From: Hepsetus odoe
Taxonomy: Eukaryota; Chordata; Actinopteri; Characiformes; Hepsetidae
Direction: 5' to 3'
Length of the DNA: 64,000 nt
Assembly (NCBI GenBank): GCA_017165825.1
Contig: CM029378.1
Location: forward strand, 19,364,682 to 19,428,681
Shown: in pieces, positions 37,460-48,667 of the stretch
How the letters are laid out: every line of letters begins with the position of its first letter
Numbering within the stretch: the first letter of the stretch is position 1
The notes under the pieces: model-generated
Database searches by the model: none
Told to the model about the DNA's origin: nothing
What the model saw: the letters and a program-made list of their open reading frames with translations, nothing else
Made by a program: the position numbers and the translations under genes

Positions 37460-37840
37460 TATCCTATTTTCTGCAGGTCAGTGCTCCATCACATGCATGG
37501 CAGTACTCCACTACGTGGCCAGTAAAGGCCTTATAGATGAAAGAATAATGATATGACCTCATTTCTCAGCTGACCTAAACCCTATTGCGAACTTGAGGGC
37601 CTGTGGTTGTGGCTGTGGTTGCTGCTGCACAAAAAGTTGATCATCAACAGATCAAGAAACTGATGGACTCCATGATTGGAAAGATTGTGAATTTTGTAAA
37701 TGTGTTAATTTTGAGTCACTATTCTCACTAAGAGATGAAAAAAAACAAGTGAGCTTTTTTGCAAAAAATTTCATTTAGTTGTGTAATAATAGCTCTGCAC
37801 TAATAGTTGCATTATAATTGCGTACACATGTATTCCCCTG
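37460..37840 (+). pseudogene. Decayed Tc1/mariner transposase C-terminal region with 3' end
   Basis: Around 37570-37600 the plus strand encodes a damaged form (DLNPIANLRA) of the DLNPIENLW motif that surrounds the catalytic acidic residue in Tc1/mariner transposases. A VASKGLIDERIM-like segment precedes it. A KLMDSMIGKIVNFV-like segment follows, resembling the usual C-terminal LTSSMxxRVxKVI pattern. Stop codons interrupt the frame before and after. The AT-rich stretch from 37730 probably contains the 3' untranslated and terminal part. It is a different lineage from the relic at 9.85-10.27 kb. Confidence 0.6.
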
Positions 37841-38764
37841 AGATTGTTCACACTCTCATTCCCTTTGCAAAATGTTCAGGTTTCAGGATTATTAACATTT
37901 TTGGATGGACTGATGGCATTGCATTTGTTCCATGTGAAAATGAATCCTCAAAATACTCTCTTGCCTAATTGTGCACACGGTGTATAGCAGCATATTGTCC
38001 GATCACCCACGCACACTCTCGGCCAGCTTTTTTTTTATTTTTAGATTGCATTGTGATGTTGAAACATTGTCATATCGTCCACCCATACATTCCACTGACA
38101 CACTTTTGATAAAATCTTTGTCATATTAGTAACTTATCTCCCCCTCCACCCAGCAGATGAGCCTGTGGTCATGTTCATATAATTATGATGTTACTGATAA
38201 AATTTCATTGTACTGCAAACTCCCACTTTCAGTCAGCCTGTCATGTCAGCCCCATATATTTGTAGCAAACATTTTTGTTTAATTCAAACTGATAACATGT
38301 CCTGTTGCCCAAACTACATTCAGCCTTTCACCTAGTTTTATAATATACTGTGATGAAAGTATATCGGCATATTGCTGCATTAATTCGGGCCACATACAAA
38401 GCCGTCAGATTGCCTATGAACCACGAGAAGCTCCTTGCATGTGAAAGGAGCTTCTAAAGGCTTCATCCAGGACTTAAAGGGGTCTGTGTAGCAGGGGGTG
38501 ATTCAGCCTGGTTGGTGTTTGAAAGCGGAAAGTTTGGCTCTGCTGCGGTTTTAATAAGGCTGTGTGAGTATTGAATAATTGAGTGCTTGGTTGTGATTTG
38601 GGGCTCCTTCAGGGATTGGCCGCTCTGACGTTTCTGAGAGTGAAAACGGGCTTTGATCATGGTGGAGCACTCTGGGCTTTTCTCTGAGCATGACAGTCCT
38701 GCTGCCAAGAACACACTGCAGCACAGACTACACTCCAGCAGTGTACTGTTAGACACAAGAGTGA

Positions 38765-39000
38765 ACAGGGGGAGGGAGAGAGAAGCTAAGGACAGAAAGG
38801 AGGAGAAAGGAAAGGGGTAAAGTAAAGAGGGTGAGAAGATTGGGGAAGAGAATTAATCATAAGGAGTAAGAGCATCAAAGAATGAGAAAAGAGAATGTAG
38901 AGGGATAGGAAGAAACGAAGGGCATGAGAGTTGGCAAAAGAGAGAAGGTAAGGCGAGACGGGTAGAAAGAGAGAAGGTAGGGAATGAGAGGTAGAGAACT
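38765..39000. repeat. Polypurine (GA-rich) degenerate tract, left part
   Basis: Around 235 bases are almost entirely G and A on the + strand, with irregular GAGA, AGGA and GAAGG units. The tract is interrupted by a SINE at 39003-39215 and resumes at about 39240. Confidence 0.8.
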
Positions 39001-39002
39001 GA

Positions 39003-39215
39003 ATGTGAAAACTTGTCATTGTGAAATACAGCACAACACAGTGAACCACAAAAAAAATGCAGCCTCAGCAGGGTGCTATTCAAAGTGCTTGGGAGCAGTG
39101 ATGGGAACGAAACCATGGTCATGGTTACCTCAGGGCAACCTACCGGTCTGGGATTTGAACCCACGACTTTCCGATCCTGGGGCCTAGTCCCTAACTACTA
39201 GACCATTGCTGCTCC
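39003..39215 (-). mobile_element. Family-1 SINE, inverted, inside a polypurine tract
   Basis: On the + strand it reads TGTGAAAACTTGTCATTGTG, AGTGAACCACAAAAAAAATG, then CTCAGGGCAACCTACCGGTC and a reversed B box (GGGATTTGAACCCACG). It ends CTAACTACTAGACCATTGCTG. The middle has lost the segment carrying the GGGTTAAATGC block. Confidence 0.87.
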
Positions 39216-39239
39216 AATTATATCCACTTAACAAGTAGG

Positions 39240-39425
39240 TGGTAAAAAGAGAAAAAGCCGCACACAGAATGACAAACAAAGTGGACGTAAGGATAAAGTG
39301 GACAAAAGATGGAATGAATGAAATAAAGTGGGCCAAAGATGGAATGGGGGGGAGGGCAAATTAGGTGAGGAAAAGTGAAAGAAGCAGAGAATGGGAGAAT
39401 AAGAGAGGAAAGAGAAGACAGGAAT
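39240..39425. repeat. Polypurine (GA-rich) degenerate tract, right part
   Basis: This continues the tract left of the SINE. It has units like AAAGTGGACAAAAGATGGAATG and AAAGTGGGCCAAAGATGGAATG, repeated once (about 39293-39320 and 39322-39350), followed by GGGGGGGAGGG and GAAAAGTGAAAG. The antisense frame is open for 157 codons only because of this composition. Confidence 0.75.
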
Positions 39426-39698
39426 GTGCATAAATAGAGTTTGTTTTTCATCCTCTGTGATTTCCTGTCTGTGCTGGAGGGTTTAGTTGTGTTGCGTTCT
39501 GTTCCAGTCTCAGGATGTGCGTTACTGTGTTTGGTCTCGGTCCGGCTCTCGCTGAGCTGGGTCTCGGGCCGGGTTGTGCATTTCAGTGCACTCAAATGCT
39601 CACTGTACTGCTTCAGAGTGCTGTGAGAGCTTTTAGGAGAGAAATTATATTTTTCACTTTGACAGGCTTGTAACGACATCAGTACATCCATTTGTCTT

Positions 39699-39733
39699 TG
39701 TGTGTGTGTGTGTGTATGTGTGTGTGTGTGTGT
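39699..39733. repeat. (TG)n microsatellite
   Basis: A TG run with one TATG interruption. A short CA run follows at about 39833-39851 on the same strand, making a potential inverted pair. Confidence 0.95.
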
Positions 39734-40111
39734 ATACTGAACCTGACCTCACTTCTGAGTCATGCTGGAAGTGGCTGTTCAGCTACCTGTGATGAGATTA
39801 GTTACATCGCCACCCTTTTCCGGCCACAAACATACACACACACACACACACCACTTTGCCCTGCTCTCCTGTCTTCTCTCCTGTCTTCCTTTCCCACACA
39901 CATCATCTCCCAGTGTTGCTTGACACTCTGCAGCACTGCCCTCCATGGAGCTCCACAAATAAGCTTCTGAAAAAAAGAAGAGAGAACCAGGAGGGAGGGA
40001 GGGAGTGAGGGGGGGGGGGAAGAAGAAAAGGAGGGCCTGTACTCTCGCTTTTTCTTTTCTTTTTTTTTTTAGTGCGTGGGTCTAAAGAGCTTCCTGTTGG
40101 CTGCAGTGTGT

Positions 40112-40119
40112 GCGCGTGC

Positions 40120-40138
<19 letters not shown>
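40112..40138. repeat. (GCGCGT)(GT)n run in the candidate promoter
   Basis: TGTGCGCGTGCG leads into a GT run and then GAGA. It is alternating purine-pyrimidine and Z-prone. Confidence 0.93.
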
Positions 40139-40153
<15 letters not shown>

Positions 40154-40261
40154 ACTGAACAGTCAAGCACTTGTGTAAGCAGGAGGAAGCGGGCGGCTCT
40201 GACCCAGATCCAGTTCGAGCCTCCGGAACCCTTGGACACGACAGTGAACAAGAGGGAGGGG

Positions 40262-40264
<3 letters not shown>

Positions 40265-40304
<40 letters not shown>
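40265..40304. repeat. (GT)n microsatellite in the candidate promoter
   Basis: A GT run of about 40 bases between GA-rich segments, immediately upstream of the presumed untranslated exon. Confidence 0.96.
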
Positions 40305-40306
<2 letters not shown>

Positions 40307-41044
40307 GGGAGGGAGAGAGAGAGAAGAGCGAGTGAGTAAGTGAGGGTGGCTTTGCTTCTCCTTCGACTCGTCCTCCTCCTTGCCCTGTTTTCTCTCTGCT
40401 CTGCGGCAGTTGCCTTTTTTCTCCTCCCTCTCTCTCCCTCTCTCACTTTTTTTTTTCTTTCCCTGGTCTGCCACTTAAAATGTCGGCCATGCGGCCGGCA
40501 CAGGAGCAAACATGCTGTTCTCTCGGATCTTCTCGCTTCTCCTTTTAATGAGCGTCTTCTAAAGAAGCTTTCACAGGAAGCCACAGTCCTCCCTCTGTCT
40601 CAGGACGAGGACAGTCTGGACAAGTAACAGACCCACTTCTGGATCCTCAGCGTGTTTAAGATCAGCAGACCAGCAGAGAGGTAAAATAACTCACCTTTTG
40701 AACCACCCTCTCTTGGGTTGCTTCTCCAGTCATGATCATGTAGAAGGAGCAGGACTTTATGAAGGCGAGGTGTTTTAAGTTTGTAGCGTAAGGGTTAACT
40801 TCGGGTTCTGCCGTGTTCACACCCTTTTCAGAGGACTGGGGACAGGCAAGGTGTGTGTGCTCGTTTCTCACGGGACATTTGTTGCCTTGAGCGGCAGTGT
40901 GAACACAGATCCTCTCCGTGATCTGTGTTGAAGCAGTGGCAGTTTATTTTAACCTTCTTGTTCTTTGTGGGCTGGCCTACGTCAGCAGACTTGTTGTGTA
41001 ATAGCAGGCAGGCGGAGAGCCATCTTGATTTATCCATGTGTATG

Positions 41045-41076
41045 TGTGTGTGTGTGTGGGGGGGGGGGGGGGGTGG
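41045..41076. repeat. (TG)n followed by a G homopolymer
   Basis: A TG run ending in roughly 17 consecutive G residues. It is a probable G-quadruplex former and assembly hazard. Confidence 0.94.
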
Positions 41077-41501
41077 TTGCGTGGGGAGGCGGGGTGATGG
41101 GGTGGACTGCTAGGGACTTTTTCTGCATTTGCGCTTATTGAATCACTGCAGTGGATAGATGAGATATGTATGTGTGTGTGTGTCCAGCTGGTGCAGCTGT
41201 GTGGAAAGCCCCTGGGCAGTGTAAGGGGTTGAGAAGGGGGTACTGTGGTGGTTTTGCCTGAATAAACCACTTCCTCTAAAGGAGAGCTCCAATGTTTTTC
41301 AGCCTGATCTGTTCTTCACTTCTGTATTTTAAAGGTGATCTCACTGCCCGAGTGCTAATCCTGTTCCTGTTCGTGCTGGGAGCCCAAACTCACAAAACAG
41401 AATTTCAGTGAAGCACCTCTGAAAGGTTGTCCTTCAAACACCTGCAAATCCAACCACTGGGCTGGTGTGCATTTCATGTATGATTATCCTTCTGGCATTC
41501 A

Positions 41502-41790
41502 GGCTGTTCTACAACGCTCAACCTCAATTTATGCTGTTCTAGAATGTCTTGACCCCTTTCAGGCTGTTCTAGCATATCTTGACCCCTTTCTTGCTTGTTT
41601 TAGAATGTCTTTCATTCTTTCATGCTGCTCTAGGATTTCTTAGCCTCTTTCAGGCAGGTTCTAGAAGTTCTTAGCCCCCATTGTGCAGTTCTAGAATGTC
41701 AACACCTTTCGCGTTGTTCTAAGATGCCCAGTTCCCTCTTGCATGTTCTAAATTTGTTATATTGTTGTAGAATGTCCTTCCTCTATTCAT
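41502..41790 (+). repeat. Degenerate ~30-bp minisatellite, about ten units
   Basis: The unit is approximately GCTGTTCTAGAATGTCTTGA followed by CCCCTTTCAG. Successive units begin GGCTGTTCTACAACG, GCTGTTCTAGAATG, GCTGTTCTAGCATA, GCTTGTTTTAGAATG, GCTGCTCTAGGATT, GCAGGTTCTAGAAG, GCAGTTCTAGAATG, GCGTTGTTCTAAGATG, GCATGTTCTAAATT and TGTTGTAGAATG. The core TTCTAGAA is self-complementary. The array lies about 0.8 kb downstream of the candidate internal promoter. Confidence 0.88.
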
Positions 41791-41924
41791 GACCACTTCT
41801 TATTAAAGTGAGAGCAAAAGTAGGGGCTGTGTAACATTGGCTGTACCACAAACTCTGTTTCTAATTATACTCTTGTGTATAGTGTTCCTGATATTCCTAT
41901 GTAGGACATCTCTCCTGGTCCCTT

Positions 41925-42090
41925 TCCCTGTCTCTCTCTTGTCTTACTCTCTCTCTAACTTTTTTTTTTCCCCTCCTTTTTTTTCTTTCTCGTTTTGTAT
42001 CTCTCCTTTTTCCTCTTTACTTTTCCCTGTACTTCTTTCCCTCTGTGTTTTTCGTCTCTTCCCTTTTCTGACTTTCAGTCTCTCTCTGCA
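41925..42090. repeat. Polypyrimidine (CT-rich) tract
   Basis: About 165 bases of C and T with few purines on the + strand. It follows the minisatellite closely. The 85-codon Phe/Leu/Ser-rich frame across it is an artefact of composition. Confidence 0.8.
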
Positions 42091-42158
42091 CTAGAGGAAG
42101 GTAAAGTCTAGACACAGGCATGGAGCACTATGTAATCTGGCTGATCCACTGAGAAATG

Positions 42159-42161
<3 letters not shown>

Positions 42162-42196
<35 letters not shown>
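42162..42196. repeat. (GT)n microsatellite
   Basis: A GT run of about 35 bases. Confidence 0.97.
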
Positions 42197-42198
<2 letters not shown>

Positions 42199-42939
42199 GC
42201 AGAAGGAGGTGGGACAGGGCTGCACTATGACCCATTTAGCAAGCAGTACTTTAGTGCAGCTCTGTGCAGAGTGTGGCTGTTTGTAATTATGTTGAAAGAG
42301 AGGGAGAGAGAGTTCTTTGGACTCTGATTTCCTCCTGTATCTTATAAAGCTGTTCGTTTGTTTGTTTTGATTCTACTGCTGAGATCATTTTAGCTGAATT
42401 ACAGTCTGTGTGTTTTCTTGTATGTTAAGTTCAGCAGATAAACAGTACTTGTTATAAATGCGCAGGGGTGTGTTCTCTGTAGAGGGTGTGTAGGCCTACT
42501 TATTGTTTTTACTTAGAAAATCTTCCAAACAACGTCATTTAAACAGGGGAGCCCAAACTTTTACGACTGCGTGTGTTTAAGAGTGAACCTCCGTCTGAGT
42601 GTCTTGATTACAGGATTCATTTTTTCCCCTGTTGCTCATGAAGCACCGTATTTTAAATTTTTTTATGCTTTACACAATGAATATAGTGTGTGAGAGAGAG
42701 AGAGAGTGAGTGAGCACGGTGGTTCCAGTTAAGAATAGCTATGTATAGAATGAGAACAGCAATGGTAATTAATATGATCAAAGAATTAATACCTTTCATT
42801 TCAGAGGAAACACTAAATGAGTTGGCTGTAGAGTTTTGGGTATTTCTTCTCATGAGGGTTATTGGGTTTATTATATTGTCTTTGTTTCCCACTGTCGGAG
42901 TATTTGTCTGCATTATCAACGGATTCACAGCAAGACGGC

Positions 42940-42941
<2 letters not shown>

Positions 42942-42975
<34 letters not shown>
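42942..42975. repeat. (GT)n microsatellite
   Basis: A GT run of about 34 bases. It explains the Cys/Val and Thr/His stretches in frames on both strands. Confidence 0.97.
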
Positions 42976-42978
<3 letters not shown>

Positions 42979-44456
42979 GTGTCTGAAGCTTGTGTTCTAC
43001 CATGACTTTCCATCAGATACGGGCCTCCCATTTCCCCCCTGTGCCTGCGGTAACGTCGAGTGATGGAAGCACTGGGCGCACCGCATCACTTAGCTATGCA
43101 TGAGCTCCAGCCAGCCTTTCTTCTTTACATTCCAGTGCACTCAGCCTTATAAAATATTTACTGCCGAATTACAGGCTGCCTCCCAGCACCCGCCAAGGAC
43201 AATAATTTTAAGACATGCTTTTGTCTGCTAGCAGCTGCTTCTCTGCTTTCTTAGAAAATTGTCCTACAGTGTCCCCGTTCTCTTATGATTTTAAAGCATC
43301 AGCAGAAGTAGTGTGTATTACAAACACATCAAGAGTTCCTAAACAACCGAACAGTTCATTAGGAATGGACCAATAGAAATGATCTAAAATCTAAATATTC
43401 ATCTTCACATACGTTAATCCATCAAATGGAATTACAATTGAATTTTTTTTTCAGTCAGACATTAAGTTATGAATTCTCATTATGCTCATGTGTCTGCAGA
43501 TTTGCACTTCCCTCTTTGCTCCCTTTAAATTGTGAAGGATTTAACATCATGTCAAATTCAAATCATAGTCAGTTATTTCCTCTTCTACCAGCAATTGCTG
43601 ATGTTTAGTAGCACAGATATGAAATGTGTGGGGCAGATTGGTTAACCAATAATAAGCACCTTAATGTGGCCAGAACCAATATCATGAAGCAATACAATTA
43701 CTGAACGATTATCATAATTTATATATAATTATTGAATATTTTTGTTCAAATTTTATACATTTGAAGACTTCCCTGTGACAAACGTGTGACATTAGCTGGG
43801 TGTTTCTACACTAATCTGCCATAGTTAGTCAAAAGAGTGTTCAGCAAATCCCCCATTAAAGCTATTCACACCAGAATGAGAACAAATAAAGCAATCTCTA
43901 AATTAAAACCAAAAACAGGGACAGGCACTGATTATGGTATCTACCAAGCTTCAGGATCTTTACGCAACATTGGGGTTAATGATTTCTTGTGTCATTCTCT
44001 ATTTGGTAGGCTAAAGATGATTTACTGGGGGAAAAAAAATCAACTACTAAAAAAAAAATAAGGGGGAAAAAAAATGTTTCCACCAAGGGAAATTTTTACC
44101 TTCGTGTTCATTAGTTCGGGTCTAGTTTTGACATTCAGGGTGAAGCTGAGCACATTTTCACTCATTAGTTAATCTTCAGCACATCAGAGAAACATCTCAG
44201 CTCTGAGATAACAGACTGATATGTTTATCAGATTTTTGCAGAGGATATGAAATGTCAATCCTGAATGAGATTTGTTAGTTCTCGACAGTTTCACTTGTGG
44301 TGAGATTTGAGTCGGAACATGAACTTGGCTTGGCATTTGTTGAAGCAAATTAATTAGCTGTGAAGTAACGTATCTAAGAGAACACAGGAAGAGGCTAGTA
44401 TAACTCTGACAGTCTTGAACGGGGTTTGTGGAACTCCACATTCATTTTGTGAGTGA

Positions 44457-44479
44457 GTGTGTGTGTGTGTGTGTGTGTG
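44457..44479. repeat. (GT)n microsatellite
   Basis: A short GT run ending in GGGTGGGAGTGGG. Confidence 0.93.
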
Positions 44480-47400
44480 GGTGGGAGTGGGTTAAAACGA
44501 CACAATTCAAACAAAATTCTGTTTTTGGGGTTATTATGAACTAAAAATACTGCAGCAGGTTCAGTTGTAATTGGATCATCAATAATAATTGCATGTTCAT
44601 CTGCAATTGTATGTACAAACAATATTTCGTGCCTCCTTTCTTTTTCTGTTATCACTGGCACAAAAAGTAAATTCTAAGGGTCAGGCACAAATGTTAAGGA
44701 ATTTAAAAATAAAAAAATTTTCCTCTCCATAAGGACGCGATGCTTTGTTTTTGTCCCATGTGATTCTTAGACCTATTTTTATAGCCTGGCTCCCAGTGGT
44801 CGCAAATCATAGCATGTCTGCTTGTCAGTGCTTTACGAGTGAAAGGTAGCTCCCTAATGGCGAATGGCAGATGTGACCCAAATTGTGGCAACACAAGCAA
44901 TTGTCTGTGTGTGTGCGAGCAGTGTTTTAGAAAAGGGCATATTACCATAGAAGTCGGGCGTTTTCTCCCGTACATTGTCAGCGTTACACCCCTTATCAGC
45001 TACTGAGTCTGACTTCCTTTTACATTCACCTCCTAATCAATACAGCTAATGAACTGTGATGTGCATCCCAGACAGGTCATGCAGATGTTTGCGAAAGTGC
45101 TAGTCAGCTCTAGCAGACACACACCCACTGTTTAGAAACCGCAACTCCACCTGCACAGGCCCCCAGCTGAACACATCAACAGAAGTGTTGTTTTTTTTTT
45201 TTTTAAACAGTCCCCCCAACCTCCCTACAGCTCTGCACTAACTTTGCATGCCTCCAGCAGCTGCAATCAGCCTGGGTTTTTCCGGAGGTTTATAATTGCG
45301 GGTAAATGTTTTCATTACGGTGAGGAAATGCTAGTTTTTCATTTAAGATACACAACAGATTGGCTTCTATATTTATCTGCCCTGGCCTTGTTTAAACTCC
45401 CAAGCCACTGAGTACTCAGACCATGCTTTTAGTTCATGGCAGTGAATTTAATCTACAGCTTCCTAGAAGCGTACTGGAATTTGGGCCGGTCTTTAAGAAG
45501 ATTATCCTGATGCATTATATCAGAACACTCATTACTCGAGTCATGAGGTTCCATTATTACTTCTACAATGCTGATGTTTTCAAAAAAGAAAAAGCTGTCG
45601 CCAACTGAGTAGCTGTCAGGATGTCCACCCATTATGACATTGTGTTATAATGGCTTGCCTTGCTTTCACTACTGTTCCGCCTAGTTGCAAAGCTCAAGAA
45701 TCAAAATGTTATATGTACTTTGCATCATGAAAAACACCTTGGATATTGGGGGTTTTTTCTTTTTTCTTTTTTTTTTTTTGGCCTAATCACCCACCCTGAC
45801 TGGCACATCCTTTGTTCAGCAGGTCCCTGGAAGTCATGCTGTTAATTTCAGATTGTAATTTAAGTGTGAGGCATAGCTGTCGTTCACCTTTTGTGGCATT
45901 ACCAAAAATATTCCCCCAGGACTTTTATTCAAGTATCTAATGAATAGCAGCGCAGTGTAATTAAAACTGGAGCAATAATCGGGAGTCTTATTACAGTCTG
46001 TCAGTACATCAGAGATGTGCCAAGCGCAAAGCTCTCTCTCGCTCTCTCTCTCTCGTTCTGGCAGACACTCCTCCTCCCCACCACCCCTGCTGGTCAAACA
46101 GAGGCGGGATTATGGAGCTGCTTATTTTAGCTGCATAACTTGCGTCCTTCTAATACACCCTGTCGTAGTTCACCAGGAGTCTACTTTGTTGTCAATATAG
46201 CAGACTTTCATTCTTAATCAGTGTTGGCAAATACTGGCAGTGACCTGTGAGTGTAGACTTACAGAAGAAATGGAATAATCATGCTGTGATTCACAGTAGT
46301 GACCTTGTGTGACGCTGGTGTTTTTGTATTTACAAAAATGACCGTCATATTCAGACTGCAGTGAGATGCAATATAACAAAATGGTTAGTTTCTTTCAACT
46401 ACATGAAAAGGTTAATTAAATGTACCGGCTATTTGAACATCTCATTGAACAAATGCTGAAGTTCACATGTTTATTACAGTAACATCCATCTGAACTTTGA
46501 TAAGAGCTCTTGCTCCCACTGTTCAGAGGTGCAAAGAGTGCATTGTGAGCGGTTTGAGAAAAGGGATGGGCTCTGTGTGTGTGTGGGAGACAAAGAGCTG
46601 TACGCTTACACTCCTGGTCAACTCTTGGACAGCATGTGGCCTGAGTAATGAGGGTTTTCTGTGGCTTTGGTGACTCTTCCACTAGCCACTGATCTGTGAT
46701 CAGTAGCACAGGGCTGAATGCACTCCCTGCTGTTGGCTGTGGTCAGCTTTGCTCTCTAGGGCTCAGCAGCATCACATGGGCCAGATTACAGCTATATCAG
46801 CCTCACCTGGTGAAAAACAGAAATAATACAGCGGTCTGCTAGTAACGGGACATCTTGGTCTGTTAGTCCAGCACAAACATATGATCTTTAATTGAGGCTG
46901 CTTACATACCACTGGAGGTTGGTGGAGCCCCTGGTTGACCACAGGCAGTTAGCTGTATAAACAGATGAACGGAATAATTGTGGTTTTCTTTTCCTTTTTA
47001 ACACTTAAGCTACCGAATCAAAGCAACCTTGAAAGTCACTTTGATTATATTTGTGCCTAGAAAAGAAAGAAACTGGACATGAAGTCCAATGGAGATGCTT
47101 CTGACCACTGAAAAAACCCAAATCCTTTAATGAAGTGCCAATTCTTTACAAGTGTGCTAAAAAGTCTTTTAAACTCAGCGCAGTGTGTCTCAATTGCACT
47201 GTCCTTGTTTTATTTACAAAACTCCTGATTGAATCTTAAAGTATTTCAGGCTTCAAGCTTCACAGTATATTTTCAACCCTACTTTCAAAACTATCTGGTG
47301 CCTCCAGCAGTTGACATGCATATAAATGATGTAACATGATAATAGAAACAATCTCTGCATTAGTGCAGAGGCAACAGAACAGTTTGTCACAAAAGAAAAA

Positions 47401-48667
47401 TGTTTTAGATTTCTGGTTATTTTGATTCCTTCATTCACTAATAAGTGCTTGCTGAGAGTAAGTGGCAGATGCTTCTTGTACAAATACATTGTGCCTCTTA
47501 TTTAATTGTCCTCCATCTCAGCTGTGAGCTGTTATAGGTTTTTAATTCATCCGTCTACAAAACAGTGGCTTCTCCACAACTTGACCACACTCCACTCATA
47601 AGCAGCTTTATAAAAGAAACACACTGGAAAATTGTACCGAAGCCTGAGAAGCTTCTAATGCAGCAGAGCACAGTTCTGATTACATCAGGCATGGTCACGT
47701 GAGGCCAGTGGTCGTGCCGCGTGTCTGTCCACTGGTGCTTCAAGTCACCCAGGGGAGAGTGGGTGATTGAGTTTGACTCTTCTTATGGCCATGTATGCTG
47801 ATAACCATGTGGCTAGCCAGGAATACAAGTAATACGTTTAAGAGGTGGGTTCTACGGACATTTTTACAAATAAAGGGTAAATGCATCCGGACGTAATGAA
47901 CAAAAATGTGAACACAAATGAGTGTTGTCAGGTTTGTGAGGATGCTCTTGCATGTGCTTGTGTTGCTTGAACACCTGACCCATTCAGATTTTGATCAAAA
48001 TACCTTGTTGCTATGCCATACATGTAAACTGACCCCCCCCCCCCCACCTCTGCACATTTTTATGTCTAATGTAAATTTGCTATATTAAGCAAATTGAGAA
48101 CTTTATTTTTTTGTAGCATGAAAAGGCAGTTTGTGGTTAAAGACTTCAGTGAAAGGCAATTTGTCCACAGTTGGGCTCCATTTGGGTTGTTTAGCTCAGA
48201 ATGTAGAACGATTGATCCAGCAGACAGCGTTATGTAATAGTTTTAAAGTAATATTTATTAAATATAAAAAAAATGTACAATATTTTCTCTTCTGAACGTT
48301 GAAGTACTTTCTTTCTCATACTGATGTTATTGCAATCACATTTGCTCCCCCTGAGCCAGCTCTGTCGATATGTTGTAATGTAAATGTAAATGCACAGTCA
48401 CACACTGCAGCCTTGTGCCAAAAGGCAGATGACTGTGTATTTGGTGGTGATGAGTATTGGCCCAGCGGTAGAAGTGCTGGATGATGACACAGCTTGCTCA
48501 TGAGCAGCCTGGGTTGGGGGGTGGTTACAGAAAGAGAGGAACATCAAAGTCATTGGTGCTGCCTTTGAAGCACTTAGATCAGCTCGCCACTCTAATTCCT
48601 TCACTTCTTCTATGGCTCTGTAATGAGCAGAGCCCGGTGTGTAACACTGCGTGTTCTTTCTCGGCAG

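Larger units (their letters stand above)
40070..40680 (+). promoter_or_regulatory. jmjd1c: Candidate internal (alternative) jmjd1c promoter with untranslated first exon
   Basis: CpG dinucleotides rise sharply here: by my count about 21 in 600 bp, against a handful in equal stretches nearby. The block lacks an obvious TATA box. It ends in AGCAGAGAG followed by GTAAAA, a plausible donor at 40680/40681. An in-frame TAA lies just before this donor in the phase that would enter the exon at 48668, and that exon has no Met codon. A transcript from here would therefore start translation further downstream. ATGTCGGCCATGCGG (about 40480) opens only a 22-codon frame, a possible upstream ORF. Shorter JMJD1C forms lacking the first exons are known in mammals; the link here is inference. 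Confidence 0.45.
11506..48667 (+). other. jmjd1c: 37.2-kb jmjd1c intron between the two visible coding exons
   Basis: The intron starts GTGAGT after a Leu codon and ends TTCTTTCTCGGCAG before a Thr codon. Phases match, so the flanking exons join in frame without an intervening exon. It contains ten family-1 SINEs, three family-2 SINEs, a hAT MITE, a mariner-type relic, a minisatellite and many microsatellites. It also holds a CpG-enriched block at 40.1-40.7 kb that may be an internal promoter. Long stretches such as 11550-13900, 28800-31200, 35000-37050 and 43000-48600 show only AT-rich unique-looking DNA and short simple repeats. I see no gene in them. Confidence 0.9.

Noticed and set aside
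39218..39691. 157-codon minus-strand frame
   Set aside because: It is an antisense reading of the polypurine tract: Ser/Phe/Pro/Leu composition without stops is expected from such DNA.
40069..40584. 171-codon minus-strand frame
   Set aside because: It is made of Arg/Glu and Thr/His stretches from GA and CA repeats across the candidate promoter block. There is no protein-like segment outside low complexity.
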